Source: Strongyloides papillosus (taxonomy: Eukaryota > Nematoda > Chromadorea > Rhabditida > Strongyloididae). From it: a stretch of DNA of 64,000 nucleotides. Below the pieces are notes generated by a model. The model saw only the letters and a program-made list of their open reading frames with translations. It ran no database searches and had not been told where the DNA came from. The position numbers were made by a program, and so were the translations under genes. The stretch is from the NCBI GenBank assembly GCA_005656395.1, contig SRSI01000048.1, positions 1-64,000 on the forward strand, given 5' to 3'. This document shows positions 34,208 to 44,534 of this stretch, one piece after another. Within the stretch, counting starts at the first letter, position 1, and each line of letters opens with the position of its first letter.

Positions 34208-35015
34208 ATTATAAAAAAAAATTCAAAGAATGATATAACCTTTATTAAAATTTATTAAAAAACATGTATGATAAAAAGGTACTGATGTTAACATTTTATT
34301 AGTTAATCTTTGGTTTACAAGTACAATAAACATCATAATTTTTAGATATGAATATTCTTTCACAGTGATTGTATTGATGTTTATTAATTAAAAAGATGTA
34401 AACAATGCTTATTATTTCCGTCATTTTTTGCTATATCGTAACTTTAATAAATAGTGTGCAATCATCACCTCATTGTATGAGAGACTTTAATCATTTTATA
34501 TTCTTTTTATACCGCTTAAGGCTAGTAAATTAATATACCTGTAGTACTTTAATATTCTATTATAAAGAAACCAATGATGGGTCTTGAAATTCGACCGATA
34601 TGAAAACATTCTTGTAGCTTTCCTATATAAAGTACCATAGAGGTGATTCTGAAAGATTACCCACGTTATAAAGTATATTTGATTCACATTCCCAACAAAT
34701 GAAAAACATTAATTTTCTACCCTCTGATAAAATTGGTAGTACCTGAGTGTAAAAAGCGTTAAATAAACATATTATCATAGAACAGTATTTGAATACCACC
34801 TTGTAGAACTCCAACATGGAAATTACATGTACATGATTCACCGCGGGACATCATTTGTGAAAGCCCCTCAATATAATAAAAAAATACCATATTCAAATAT
34901 CCTTTAGACAAAAAAAACTTCCCAACTGGAAGCCTAATATTTTAAAAATATTTTTCTTGGGGAATCGTTTATAGAGTATTGAAATATCAGCACATTTTTG
35001 TTTTTTATTTCCACT
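34208..35015. other. Intergenic spacer
   Basis: AT-rich, 808 bp, holding the 3' UTR of the MSP-domain gene and the promoter of eIF2B-beta. No gene is supported in it. Confidence 0.4.
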
Positions 35016-36278
35016 ATGACTTCTGCTGAACGAAATACAGATCTTATTCTCCAAGCACATAGAGATAAATTTTTATGGAAGCTAGAAAACCTCCCTCAGC
35101 GTGATTCAACATTCCAGTTGGCAAAAGAAACATTAAACTACCTTCGACGTGTTGTGTTAATGGGAAAATATGATAATATAGAGTAAGTTTCAATATAGTA
35201 GTACCTTTTCTTGAATTTATAATTATCAATATCGCTTAGAACTTAAAATAATTATTAAATTACTGTTAAACAATGGTAGTTATTTTATAGCGATATGAAA
35301 TTTCAAAATATATACTATGTAACACTTTAAATAATGCCAATTTTTTTTCAGTGATGCTGTTGCTTTACTTCGTGAAGAAGGAAGTCGTATATATGCTGCT
35401 AACAAAAGTGAATTTGTAGTCAGGAATATGGTTTTGTTTGTTCTTAAAATGATGAGAGATGAATGGTATCGTCTTAAATGGGGTGTCGATGCTTTATGTA
35501 ACCCATATGATTCATTGAATGTATCTTTTGCTATTTTTAATTTTTGTTTACTTAATAAATTTTTATTTAGAAATTATGGTTATCAGATAATGATAACAAA
35601 AAGAAGGTATCTGCAACAGCCCTTAAGAAAGGAACAATAGCTTCAATAAAGGAATTTATTGAGGAGATGAATAATTGTGCAGATAATATGTGTAAACAAG
35701 CTTCTGATCACATTCTTGGAGGAGATACAATAATAACATTTAAGTTAAATGAGGCACATACTTTAAAAGAATTTATATTAGCAGCCAGGAAAGTTAACAA
35801 AGGATTCCATATTCTTCAAATTTCTGATAAGGACGAAGTTTGTGATTTGGGAGGTGAAACAATAAGTTCATGTGATGTATTTAGAGCAATGTGTGTCGCT
35901 ACAAGAGTTGTCGTCTCTGCAGCAGCGATCCTTCCTGATGGTAGTTGTATTTGCCAAGCTGGTACCCTTAACTTATGCCTTGCTGCCAAGTCATACTCTG
36001 TTCCTGTTCTTGTTATATGTGCTTTCTACAAATTAACACCAAAGTTTATTCCAAACAGTGAAAATTGTCAGTTCGAAAATTGTCCTTTGAATGTTCTAGA
36101 AGCTAAAGATATTGAAAAGTATGAAAATATTAATGTTGTTAATCCAGCTTTTGATTTGATTCCTGCCAACTTAGTTTCTCTCTATATTACTTCAACGTCA
36201 GCTGTGAAATCGGCTCACGTTTATAGATTAATAGGTGAATACTATCACCCAGAAGATTTATATGATTCTTCATGGTAA
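35016..36278 (+). CDS. EIF2B2: Translation initiation factor eIF2B subunit beta
   Basis: Exons 35016-35182, 35352-35520 and 35571-36278 (introns 169 and 50 bp) give 347 residues, close to the family length. The N-terminal helical domain (AKETLNYLRRVV, ASIKEFIEEMNN) and a Rossmann-like C-terminal domain (ILPDGSCICQAGTLNLCLAAK, VPVLVICAFYKLTP) are typical. The end, NVVNPAFDLIPANLVSLYIT and VYRLIGEYYHPED, is specific to the beta subunit. It acts in the cytoplasm in the GDP-GTP exchange complex for eIF2. The ATG at 35016 was chosen because the frame upstream has no ATG. It converges with the CCCH gene, with 74 bp between stop codons. Confidence 0.93.
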
Positions 36279-36352
36279 TTTCTTTATATTTGTACAAAAA
36301 GTTTAATAAAAAAATAAAACAAATTATATACAATAAAATTTTATTTACACAT

Positions 36353-37461
36353 CTAAGATTTATCATAAATACAATCTTTATTAATGTCAAAACATTTATT
36401 AATTTCATTATCATTATTATCAATAAAAAATTCATGAAATATATCCTCGTCAGGAACAGGAGACGCATCTTTAGTAGATGTAATAGTTGTTTGTTCATTT
36501 TTAAGTTCAGTTGTCGGTGTCCTATGGGTAAAGTTGCAATGGAAACCAACTGAACACTTCCCACTCTCCGAAAAATGTTTACATTCTTCTGTGGCAACAA
36601 CTAAATTCTGCTGGAACTGTCCCTCTGATGCCACAATAGATATATCTTCGAAATCCTTTCTTGAGTGTGACAGTTGGCAATTCGGGAACAAGGCGCACTG
36701 ATTTGTCAAGAGAAACGACGGACAAACTCCCAATGTCAAAGTCTTCTCATCTCTAAATAGAGGCAAATTCTAAAAAAACAAATAAATGATAAAAATCATT
36801 GAAACTTACACTTGAATTTGATTGTAAACTGCTGCAAACAGAATTGGTGAAATCTAATGTGCTACCATTGGAACTATCCTCTAAAGATCCTACGCTTTTT
36901 TTCCTCTTTAAATTATGTTGTCCACTGTCATTGCTGCAAGTGGTATGCACTACTATAAGTAGAGCTTCTATCAAAATAACCATTTGAGGACATTCCGCTG
37001 CCAGAGAATGAATTAGAGAAGGTATTTTCCTGGAAATGTACCATAGGTCTACGTCTGCGTATGTTCCTAAGTTTATATGATCCGCTGGAACCGTTAAAGT
37101 ACTGGGAAGTATTGTGACGATAACCAGGATATGGACGATCATAATGATATGAGTTCATGGTGTCTCCAAAAGATTGTGGATTGTACGAGTAAGCAAAATT
37201 CATAGGCACATTACGTGTAAAAGAGTTCTCCACCACCACCCCTCCATAGTAAGGTTGTCTCGTAACTGAAGGTCGACTCTGCTCTTGATTTATCGTTACT
37301 TGGTTGAAATCTTCACTAACTGCACCCATTGATGAGCAACATTTTCCATATTCAACGTGTTGTTGACTATCTTCAGTATATAATGGCCTGTTACCACAAT
37401 CTACACAACCTTCTGGGCACCCTGGAGCAAAGGATAGAAATTCTCCAACGCCTGTTTCCAT
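36353..37461 (-). CDS. Tandem CCCH zinc-finger protein, frame break in exon 1
   Basis: Exon 2 (36353-36769) carries two C-x8-C-x5-C-x3-H fingers, CPSFLLTNQCALFPNCQLSH and CKHFSESGKCSVGFHCNFTH. This is the spacing of TIS11/ZFP36 and the nematode germline factors PIE-1, POS-1, MEX-5 and OMA, which bind AU-rich mRNA elements. A 40-bp intron (36770-36809) joins it to exon 1 (36810-37461), starting METGVGEFL with a Cys-rich N-terminus and a Ser/Tyr/Asn-rich region. Exon 1 is 652 bp, one base too many. Its frame closes at CAG-CAA-TGA near 36936, while the frame one base later continues NDSGQHNLKRKK to the intron. With the extra base ignored the protein is about 355 residues. A sequence error or a fresh mutation are both possible. 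Confidence 0.7.
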
Positions 37462-38368
37462 TACTTTAGGTGATAAGTAGTAGTAAGGTTTGTATACAAA
37501 TTATCAGAATACAGGTAAAAAAACAACGACTTATTCTGTCGTTTACAAACTTTTAAATTGAAATAACTTTAAGCAGTGTCGTGAAAAAAGTACCTTATAT
37601 ATAGATAATATGAGGATTGATGTTTTTACTACAAAGAATAATTTTAACTTAAGGGGAAAAAGGTAACTTCATTCAAATAGGTGATAATGAATGGTAAACT
37701 GAAATTTAGATGCTTTTACCATGTAAAACGACAATTACTTACAATTTATGCTTTCTTTTTATTTTGAAGGATTATGTATTATGAAATAAGTCATTTTAGA
37801 TGAGTAGTGAATGGGATGTTTTTTTTCTACTATGACCCTTGAAATGATACTCTTTTTTACAGGTGAATCATGTATATGTAGATGAAGAAGAACTGTAAAT
37901 ATCGTATGTATCATAATTTCACAATAAGTAACTTTATTAACAATGTTAATAGTGGATATTCAACCTGATAGAAATATTTGAAGATTTATTTATACAATTT
38001 TTAGTTGATAATTACAAATTTTTGGATTTTTATAACGTATTTTATAGTTTTAATATTTATTAATTCAAAAAAAAGTTAAACATAAAGCTGTATTTATTAA
38101 TACTACTTAAATTTTGTTTATTGAAATAAAATTTCTTCATCGTTTTAAATTGTTTGGTATAACAAACATGTTTAGAATTTCGAGACAGTATTTTACCAAG
38201 AAAAATTTTGTCAAAGAAATATCTTCCACATTGAGCCTTGTAGGAATCTACTTTCATTCTTCAAGTAGTAATGGAAATTTCATGTTCATGAATAAGTGGT
38301 AATATTTGACTTGAAGGATAATTTAACAATTATTTCATCAACAGATTTACATTAACGTACTCTTCTCC
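37462..38368. other. Intergenic spacer
   Basis: 907 bp, AT-rich. It should contain the promoter of the CCCH gene. Open frames of 60-65 codons on both strands here look like chance. Confidence 0.4.
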
Positions 38369-39476
38369 TTAAAACGATAAATATTCAGTTTGATGAATAT
38401 TAAATAACACTAAATTAAAAACATTTTTAACAAAAGCAAAAAGTAATATAACATTCAAAAGATAAAAACTTGACGATCCCATTAAACGAAGAAAGTAAAC
38501 ACTATCTTCCCATAAATCAAATTTTCCAATTGGTGTTAAAAGTTGAGTAAAAATAAATGTAACTAAAGGAACAATTAAAAAGATTGGAATTTTCTCCAAC
38601 AATGTATCACCAAACTCTATTGACGGAATCTCCAAAATAATTGATGAATATATAAGTAACATTACAATAAAACAAATGAAAATTAACAACTTCCTGAAGA
38701 AACATAAGTAAAAAATATCTGTATCTTCAATAATAATATTATCTCTCATTATACTTTTAATTGTGCTACATTCACTTAACTCAGCTGAAAGTTTACAACC
38801 TTCTAAATTGTCTTTACTCTCATCATCTGGATAACAATGTGTTCTTATTGAATTAAGGGCAACCAGTGATGTAATGATAAGATTAACACAAATACACATT
38901 AGTTGACAAATAGAAACTGAAAGGGATTTCAGAAATTTCTCATTAGAAATACAGTTATTGGTAAATTCAAAGAAATTTGGATTACTACTACACCCAAATT
39001 CATCAACGCTCTCATCAACATCATCTATAGCACCTTTTTCCATAAAAATTAATGTTTCCGTCCCATTTGAATCAACTATAATATTCCCTTCACATATTGG
39101 AATCTAAAAAAATATGTTAGAAAGTTTTCTTTTATATTACCGGAGCTATGAAAGAGAAAATACTGTACATAAAATAGTAGAGGATTGGAAATATAATATT
39201 TGAAAATATCATCCATTTTATGAATCTTGTTATGACGGGATTATTTTTTTCGTAGTTGTTTTGAAATGTTTCTTTTGAAGTTATACAATGCAATAATTTA
39301 TCTTTTATTTTTCTAAAAAATAGTCTGGATTCATTTCTTATTGGAAAACGTTTTTCCTTGGCTTCCAAATTCTTCTCTTCTTCACTATTAGAAATCTTTT
39401 TCAATATCACAATTTCAATTTTCCCATCAACTTCTTTGGATTGTCCCAATATTGCGTGTGACTCTTTGAATTCCAT
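38369..39476 (-). CDS. Multi-pass membrane protein, orphan
   Basis: Exons 39141-39476 and 38369-39103 (37-bp intron, among the shortest in the window) give 356 residues. Hydrophobic helices lie near 86-108 (IFSNIIFPILYYFMYSIF), 175-197 (SICQLMCICVNLIITSLVA), 245-267 (LLIFICFIVMLLIYSSIIL), 285-305 (IFLIVPLVTFIFTQLL) and 325-348 (YLLNVILLFAFVKNVFNLVL). Two loops contain several cysteines, suggesting disulfide-bonded extracellular segments. The N-terminus is charged and cytoplasmic. No family is recognised; a receptor or channel-like protein is possible but unsupported. Confidence 0.7.
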
Positions 39477-40578
39477 TATGCAAATTTTCTGAAATACTTA
39501 GCCCTAAAATTAACTTTAATACTAATAAAATTAAAAAATTATAAAAATATATATATATATTATTGTCATAGAAACACCTAAAACATATTTGTCATGTTGA
39601 ATTATAAACATCTCTGCAGCATCTGAGGAAATGCCATATCATTTATAAAGAATTATTTACAAAGTACAAAGTTTATCATTTCATCATAGAGTAACTATAT
39701 AAAATGCTAATTTTATATATAACATACGAAAAAAACAGCTTATGAATGTACAAAATATATAAACAGAAGATATTAAAATTTTTCATTTTAATAATAGAAC
39801 CATATGAAACCAAAAAATGTATTAACTTCTTTAACAAACGACCAGCCCCTTAATAAATAATGGAGATAAATAAAATGATTATCTATGAGGAACATTATAT
39901 GGAGAAAAATTAACATCAAAAATAAACTATACAAAAACTAAGTTTATCATTTTAGAAAATTAAATGTCACTTAAGAAGATATAACATAAAGGAAATATAA
40001 TTATCATAATTACTTTATAACAAATAAAGTATTTCTTCAACAAACTTCACAGAATTCTCTCCACCTCTTGTCATATGATCAGAAATGAAAGTAAAAAGCT
40101 ATTGGTCAAAGAAGAAAAGATTTCCATGGAAGTATTACTCTCTATCTCAAATAAGGAATTATTAATTAGTTATTTAATAAAATTAATGGGTTCTCTAACT
40201 GTGAGTTAGTGCGTGGGATTGCTAATTATGATCAGTAATCTTTATATAAGATAGAAGAAATTAATTAAGACTATTTTGATAATTTATAAATATACTAATT
40301 TTTTATTATTTTAACGAAACTAATAGAATTCTATCGTAATCCTAGAATATATATCACATGCCTTTAATAATCTATAACTATATAGATGCTAACTTCCTTC
40401 TAAACTTTCCTTTTTATATCATACTGGAAAATAAATTAACATTAAAGAATTTTTGAAGATATTCTAAGTTTGCAAAATGGCATTCAAGAATGAAATTAAA
40501 TTATTACAACTTGAATATGAAAAGAAAAAGTATTTATTAGTGTGGCAATAGAGTACAATTAATTTTTGATATATACAG
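39477..40578. other. Intergenic spacer
   Basis: 1.1 kb of AT-rich DNA between two minus-strand genes. No coding or RNA feature is supported. Confidence 0.4.
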
Positions 40579-40836
40579 TTAATCTATATAAGAACCTGGC
40601 TTAGTAACACTATATGTTCCTGTAATTGATACTAAACTTTGTCTTTTTTTATCACGACGTTTAAATCTCCTACAGCATCTTGAACAAACTGCTGATTTAT
40701 TTTTATCATCATCTGCTTCAAACTTATTCCATATAAGTACTGTTAAAATAACAACGCAAGTTGTTACAACTACTGTACTAACTTCTTGAAGATGTGTACT
40801 TGATGGAAAATAAGATCCTTTAAGAAATGGATTCAT
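40579..40836 (-). CDS. Small single-pass membrane protein
   Basis: 85 residues from the ATG at 40836; the frame extends upstream, but without another ATG. A transmembrane helix (TVVVTTCVVILTVLIW, about 20-37) is followed by an acidic turn and a juxtamembrane CSRCCRRFKRRDKKR block that could be palmitoylated and basic. A short polar tail ends GSYID. No family is recognised. It is divergent from NDUFA10 across 262 bp, so the two may share a promoter region. Confidence 0.55.
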   Translation of the reverse strand: MNPFLKGSYFPSSTHLQEVSTVVVTTCVVILTVLIWNKFEADDDKNKSAVCSRCCRRFKRRDKKRQSLVSITGTYSVTKPGSYID

Positions 40837-41098
40837 CAATTTTATCGTATAAAAATACACTTTTACCAAACATTATATACTATAAAAAGACATAGTAATT
40901 TACATATTCACAATAAGTTATTTTTAAATTGAGAAGACATTGTAAATCAAAATATTCACACTTCACAGCGAAAATACATTGTTAATTGGAAAAGTGATAC
41001 TCAATGTAAAATTCATCTGTTAACATAAATAGTTTTGTTGAACCATAATTTGTGTAGTATTTTTTAATTGACATACTAAATATTTGTTTAATTTTAGG

Positions 41099-42470
41099 AT
41101 GTTGGGTTCCCTGAAAATACTCCAAGGAGGTGCTGTACGCCTTGTTGCACCTGCCTCCTCTATATTAAAAAATGGTTCTTCTGTGCAACCTCTTCTTCAT
41201 GCAAGAAGTATTGTTATTAAAAGTCACTTAGATTTACCAGAAAATTACCCAGAACCATTTCCATACAAGGAAGAAAAGTAAGTTTTTCCTTTGGTAGTTG
41301 ATTTTTACATATTTTTATAGAATTGATTTTTTTAAAAGTATATTCGATCGTACTAAATCACGTTTCCACCAAAATTCTCGTTTAATCGTAGTTGAAGGAA
41401 ATGAAGGTTGTGGTAAGTCTCAGGTTGCCAAAGAACTAGCAGACCAATTTGGAATGTTATATATGCCTGAATTTAAGATGGAAGAAATTCTCATTGATAG
41501 ATATGGTAATGATCTTCGTGATTATTATCATCTTTTCCCAAAAAGATTTAGAATACCTGATGAAAAGATGTTTTACAAGAATCCTATGAGTGATATGACT
41601 GCTTGTATGCGCGAAAGAGTTTTTCACTGCAAATTTGATCAATACCTTAATGCTTTGGCACATATTCTCAATACCGGACAAGGAGTTGTTTTAGAAGGTA
41701 GTCCATACTCAGATTTTGTTTATACCAATGCCATGAAAGCTAATAACTACATTGGCATTGAATTTTTGAAATTTTACTACTACATGAGGAAATCTGCTCT
41801 CCCGGAATTGCATTTCTGGCCACATTTGGTTGTTTATCTTGACACCCCAGTTGAGAAATGTCTCGAAAATATTAGAAAAACAGGAGATTCTGATAAGATA
41901 GGAACCCTCAATGAGACTTATCTCAGAACAATTGCAGCTTCATACAAAGATTCTCTCCGTGAATATCAAAGATATTCTAAAATTCTTGCTTACGACTGGG
42001 TTAAACAAGGAAATACAGATGTAATTGTTGAAGATATTGAGCGTACAGATTTTGATTTCCATGAGTGGCATACAAATGAAATCTTTGAACAATGGCACGA
42101 ACAAACTGATGAAGCAAATTGGGCTAATTGGAGAGTACACGTAACAAATAAAACCGTAGCACGTTATCTCGCTTTTGGTGGTCTTCCAACTCATGAAGTT
42201 GGTGAAATTTACATAAATCCTCGTGATGTATCACATTATGTTGATGTTATGAAAAATGAAGTACTCAAGAGTCCTTATGGTTATGGATTTATTAAAGAAC
42301 GTGGAGATAGTGGAGAAACTAAAAATATTGATGGTTTTGAACATAGTCTCCCTGAAGTATGGTATGATTATTTCTTTAAAGAGGCTTACTATGATAAGTT
42401 AATTACTTTTGAAAGTGCTTTTGACCCACAATCAAAATGGTATAATCCTGACTACCTTCATCATCATTAG
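41099..42470 (+). CDS. nuo-4: Complex I subunit NDUFA10 (42 kDa)
   Basis: Exons 41099-41277 and 41321-42470 (43-bp intron) encode 442 residues. The N-terminus is a likely mitochondrial targeting sequence (basic, Ser/Ala-rich, few acids). A deoxynucleoside-kinase-like core follows with the P-loop-like LIVVEGNEGCGKSQVAKEL and VVLEGSPYSDFVY; the region HLVVYLDTPVEKCLENI is also typical. NDUFA10 is an accessory subunit of the mitochondrial respiratory complex I membrane arm, related to dNKs but not known to act as a kinase. An acceptor-like AATTTTAG immediately precedes the ATG (one base between), which fits trans-splicing. It converges with the orphan gene at 42679-43521. Confidence 0.95.
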
Positions 42471-42678
42471 GAAAAATTGTTAATATATATAGTGTCGTTT
42501 AAGTATATACATTTTCACGGCAATAACATAAAGAATCCTTTTACTGCTTTTCATAGAAATGTATAAAAAATTACAAAAAAAGACAACTGTTATGATTTAT
42601 TTTGTCAGTGTTAGAATACATTATATATCAGAAATCATGATTGTCTACATTATAAATTTATTCTCTAAGTTTAAATTA

Positions 42679-43521
42679 TTAGTCACCTTCAGTATCTTCA
42701 TCTTGACTAGTGTTGCTACTATGTTTATTATGCTTTTTATTTAAATGGAAGTCTTTTGGATTGAACTTCACATTAAGTTGTTCTTTAGGCTTTGTTCTAT
42801 TGTAAATAGTTATAGACGTTGGTATAGGTCCCCATTTTATTGGTGTACTTGTTGCATTCGCCGACTCTTTACTATTTTTCTTCTTATTTGTTGTTTCAGG
42901 ATCTTTTTTAATGTCTACAGTTGCCTTAATGGTATTACTTTTAATAACATCAGCTGTAAAAAATTGTGTTTTCGCTTCCATTGCAGATAATGGACCCCAT
43001 GGATGGAGAATCAATGATTCATGAGGTGGCATTTCAAAGAATTGTAATCTTCCATTAAAGTATTCCAAGGCATCCTCCGGTTTGATAACCAAATTTTGGT
43101 CAGTCGTTGAACTGTCACTCATATCTATTTCCTGTTGTTTTTTTTCAGCATTCAAACCATCAAGTGATGCTTTGACTCGTAATTTGGGATCAAATTTCGG
43201 ATGCCAAAATGGGTTTCCTTTGTAATCGAATAAGTTCCCACCATTCCTATTATTATTGCAAATTTTCAATTCATGTGGTGTGTCTATTACAGCATCTCTG
43301 TACGTTAAATTGTAATATGGATGTGGTGGTCCTTTTCTCTTTATATCATTCTTGAGTTTTTTATCATCAACAGCAAAAAATAATTTTGTTGATAGTGGAT
43401 ATTTGTCCCCAACGTTCTTTTTCTCGATTTTTTTCTTTCTTAATTGATTAGCTTTCTCCAAAATTTGGGTTGCTGCATCAACTGTTGACATTGTGATTGA
43501 GAAAAAAATTGAAATTATCAT
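42679..43521 (-). CDS. Secreted or membrane-associated orphan protein
   Basis: A 280-residue single-exon protein. The first ~16 residues (MIISIFFSITMSTVDA) look like a weak signal peptide; an internal ATG at residue 11 (MSTVDAATQ) is an alternative cytosolic start. The rest is hydrophilic with aromatic-proline motifs (GPPHPYYNLTYRD, NPFWHPKFDPK, LHPWGPLSAMEAK), several N-x-S/T sites and a His/Asn/Lys-rich acidic C-terminus. No family is recognised. It converges with NDUFA10 (208 bp between stops). Confidence 0.65.
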   Translation of the reverse strand: MIISIFFSITMSTVDAATQILEKANQLRKKKIEKKNVGDKYPLSTKLFFAVDDKKLKNDIKRKGPPHPYYNLTYRDAVIDTPHELKICNNNRNGGNLFDYKGNPFWHPKFDPKLRVKASLDGLNAEKKQQEIDMSDSSTTDQNLVIKPEDALEYFNGRLQFFEMPPHESLILHPWGPLSAMEAKTQFFTADVIKSNTIKATVDIKKDPETTNKKKNSKESANATSTPIKWGPIPTSITIYNRTKPKEQLNVKFNPKDFHLNKKHNKHSSNTSQDEDTEGD

Positions 43522-44534
43522 GTTTTATGGTTGTATATATGCATTTTTATCAAGGTAAAATTTATTTATAAAAATAATTTGGTTATAAGCTCTGAAGTCC
43601 CTTTAATCATTGCTTAAAGCGCTAATAAAAGAGATGCCAGAGGAACAACATCTTCATTGCTTATAACGAATCCTTTGGAAATGTCAGTGAAGATGGAATA
43701 TGTAATTTCTCTCGCAAAATAGTATTTTCAATAAAAGTTGGGTTTTCCATCCAACAGATTTTTATTTTACACTACCATAGAAATAGTGATAAGCGTGCAG
43801 AATAAAATGTGTATATTTTTATGCAAATACATGTCAATATATCAATATAGCACTAGGGAAAAGTCTTGATATTCAGGAGGAAATAATTTTTTAACTATGA
43901 ATTCACAAGAAATTCTTTTATTTACCATTCCATTGTAAACTTTATTAATTACTGGAAATATCGTATCACTGATAATACCTGAAGTAATACTTTACCAATT
44001 AATTTTTATTTAATGATAATGTAACCCAACTAAAATGAGAAGTGTTTTAGTGTGTAGTTTGATGGTAAAGGGACGGAACTTTGAAATCATGCTTCACAGG
44101 ATCTTTTCTGTAGTATGCTTTTCTACGTGTTGACGCAAAGTCAATCACACCAAAGCGGTGAGGATTAGATACGGCCTCCCTTCCTGAGCGTGAAGACGCA
44201 CTTCAGCTTCCTTTGTGGAGTTGGATGCTTGATGACCGCCAGGAGGACATTTTGCCCTCTGATGGAGGGGAGGCGTTATGAGCCGTCTTTTTTTTTATAA
44301 CAAAAGATAATCCTCATCTTCTTGTTCCTTTGATCCTGTGTAGGGAGTATTTCTCGTAGTTCGAAAAAAGATCAAGTTTAAAATTTCTTCGATTATCTAT
44401 AGAAATCAAGCATAATAAAAAATATACGATACTCTTAAGGAACTTCATTATTTTACAAAAATAAATACATACTTTTATTTTATATATTTTCTTTTATAGG
44501 GAATAAATTAAAATATTTTTATATAAATAGAATT
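43522..44534. other. Intergenic region with a structured GC-rich island
   Basis: Outside 44047-44300 this region is ordinary AT-rich spacer containing the promoter of the orphan gene at 43521 and the 3' UTR of the KH-domain gene. The island is described separately. Confidence 0.4.
44047..44296. other. GC-rich island: structured RNA candidate or broken small gene
   Basis: This ~250-bp stretch is far richer in GC than its surroundings. On the plus strand it can fold: GCCTCCCTTCC (44074+100 = 44174-44184) pairs with GGAGGGGAGGC (44264-44274), enclosing small hairpins such as GCGTGAAGACGC. TTGACGCAAAGTCAA forms another hairpin upstream, and nine T (44288-44296) could end a pol III transcript. 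On the minus strand, 44047-44250 is an ATG-to-TAA frame of 68 codons with one in-frame TGA at codon 16; the part after it includes [20 protein letters not shown] cannot decide between a non-coding RNA, a pseudogene and transferred DNA. Confidence 0.35.

Noticed and set aside
44047..44250. Selenoprotein with UGA at codon 16
   Set aside because: No SECIS-like hairpin was recognised downstream and the context has no redox motif; a nonsense change or non-coding origin is simpler.
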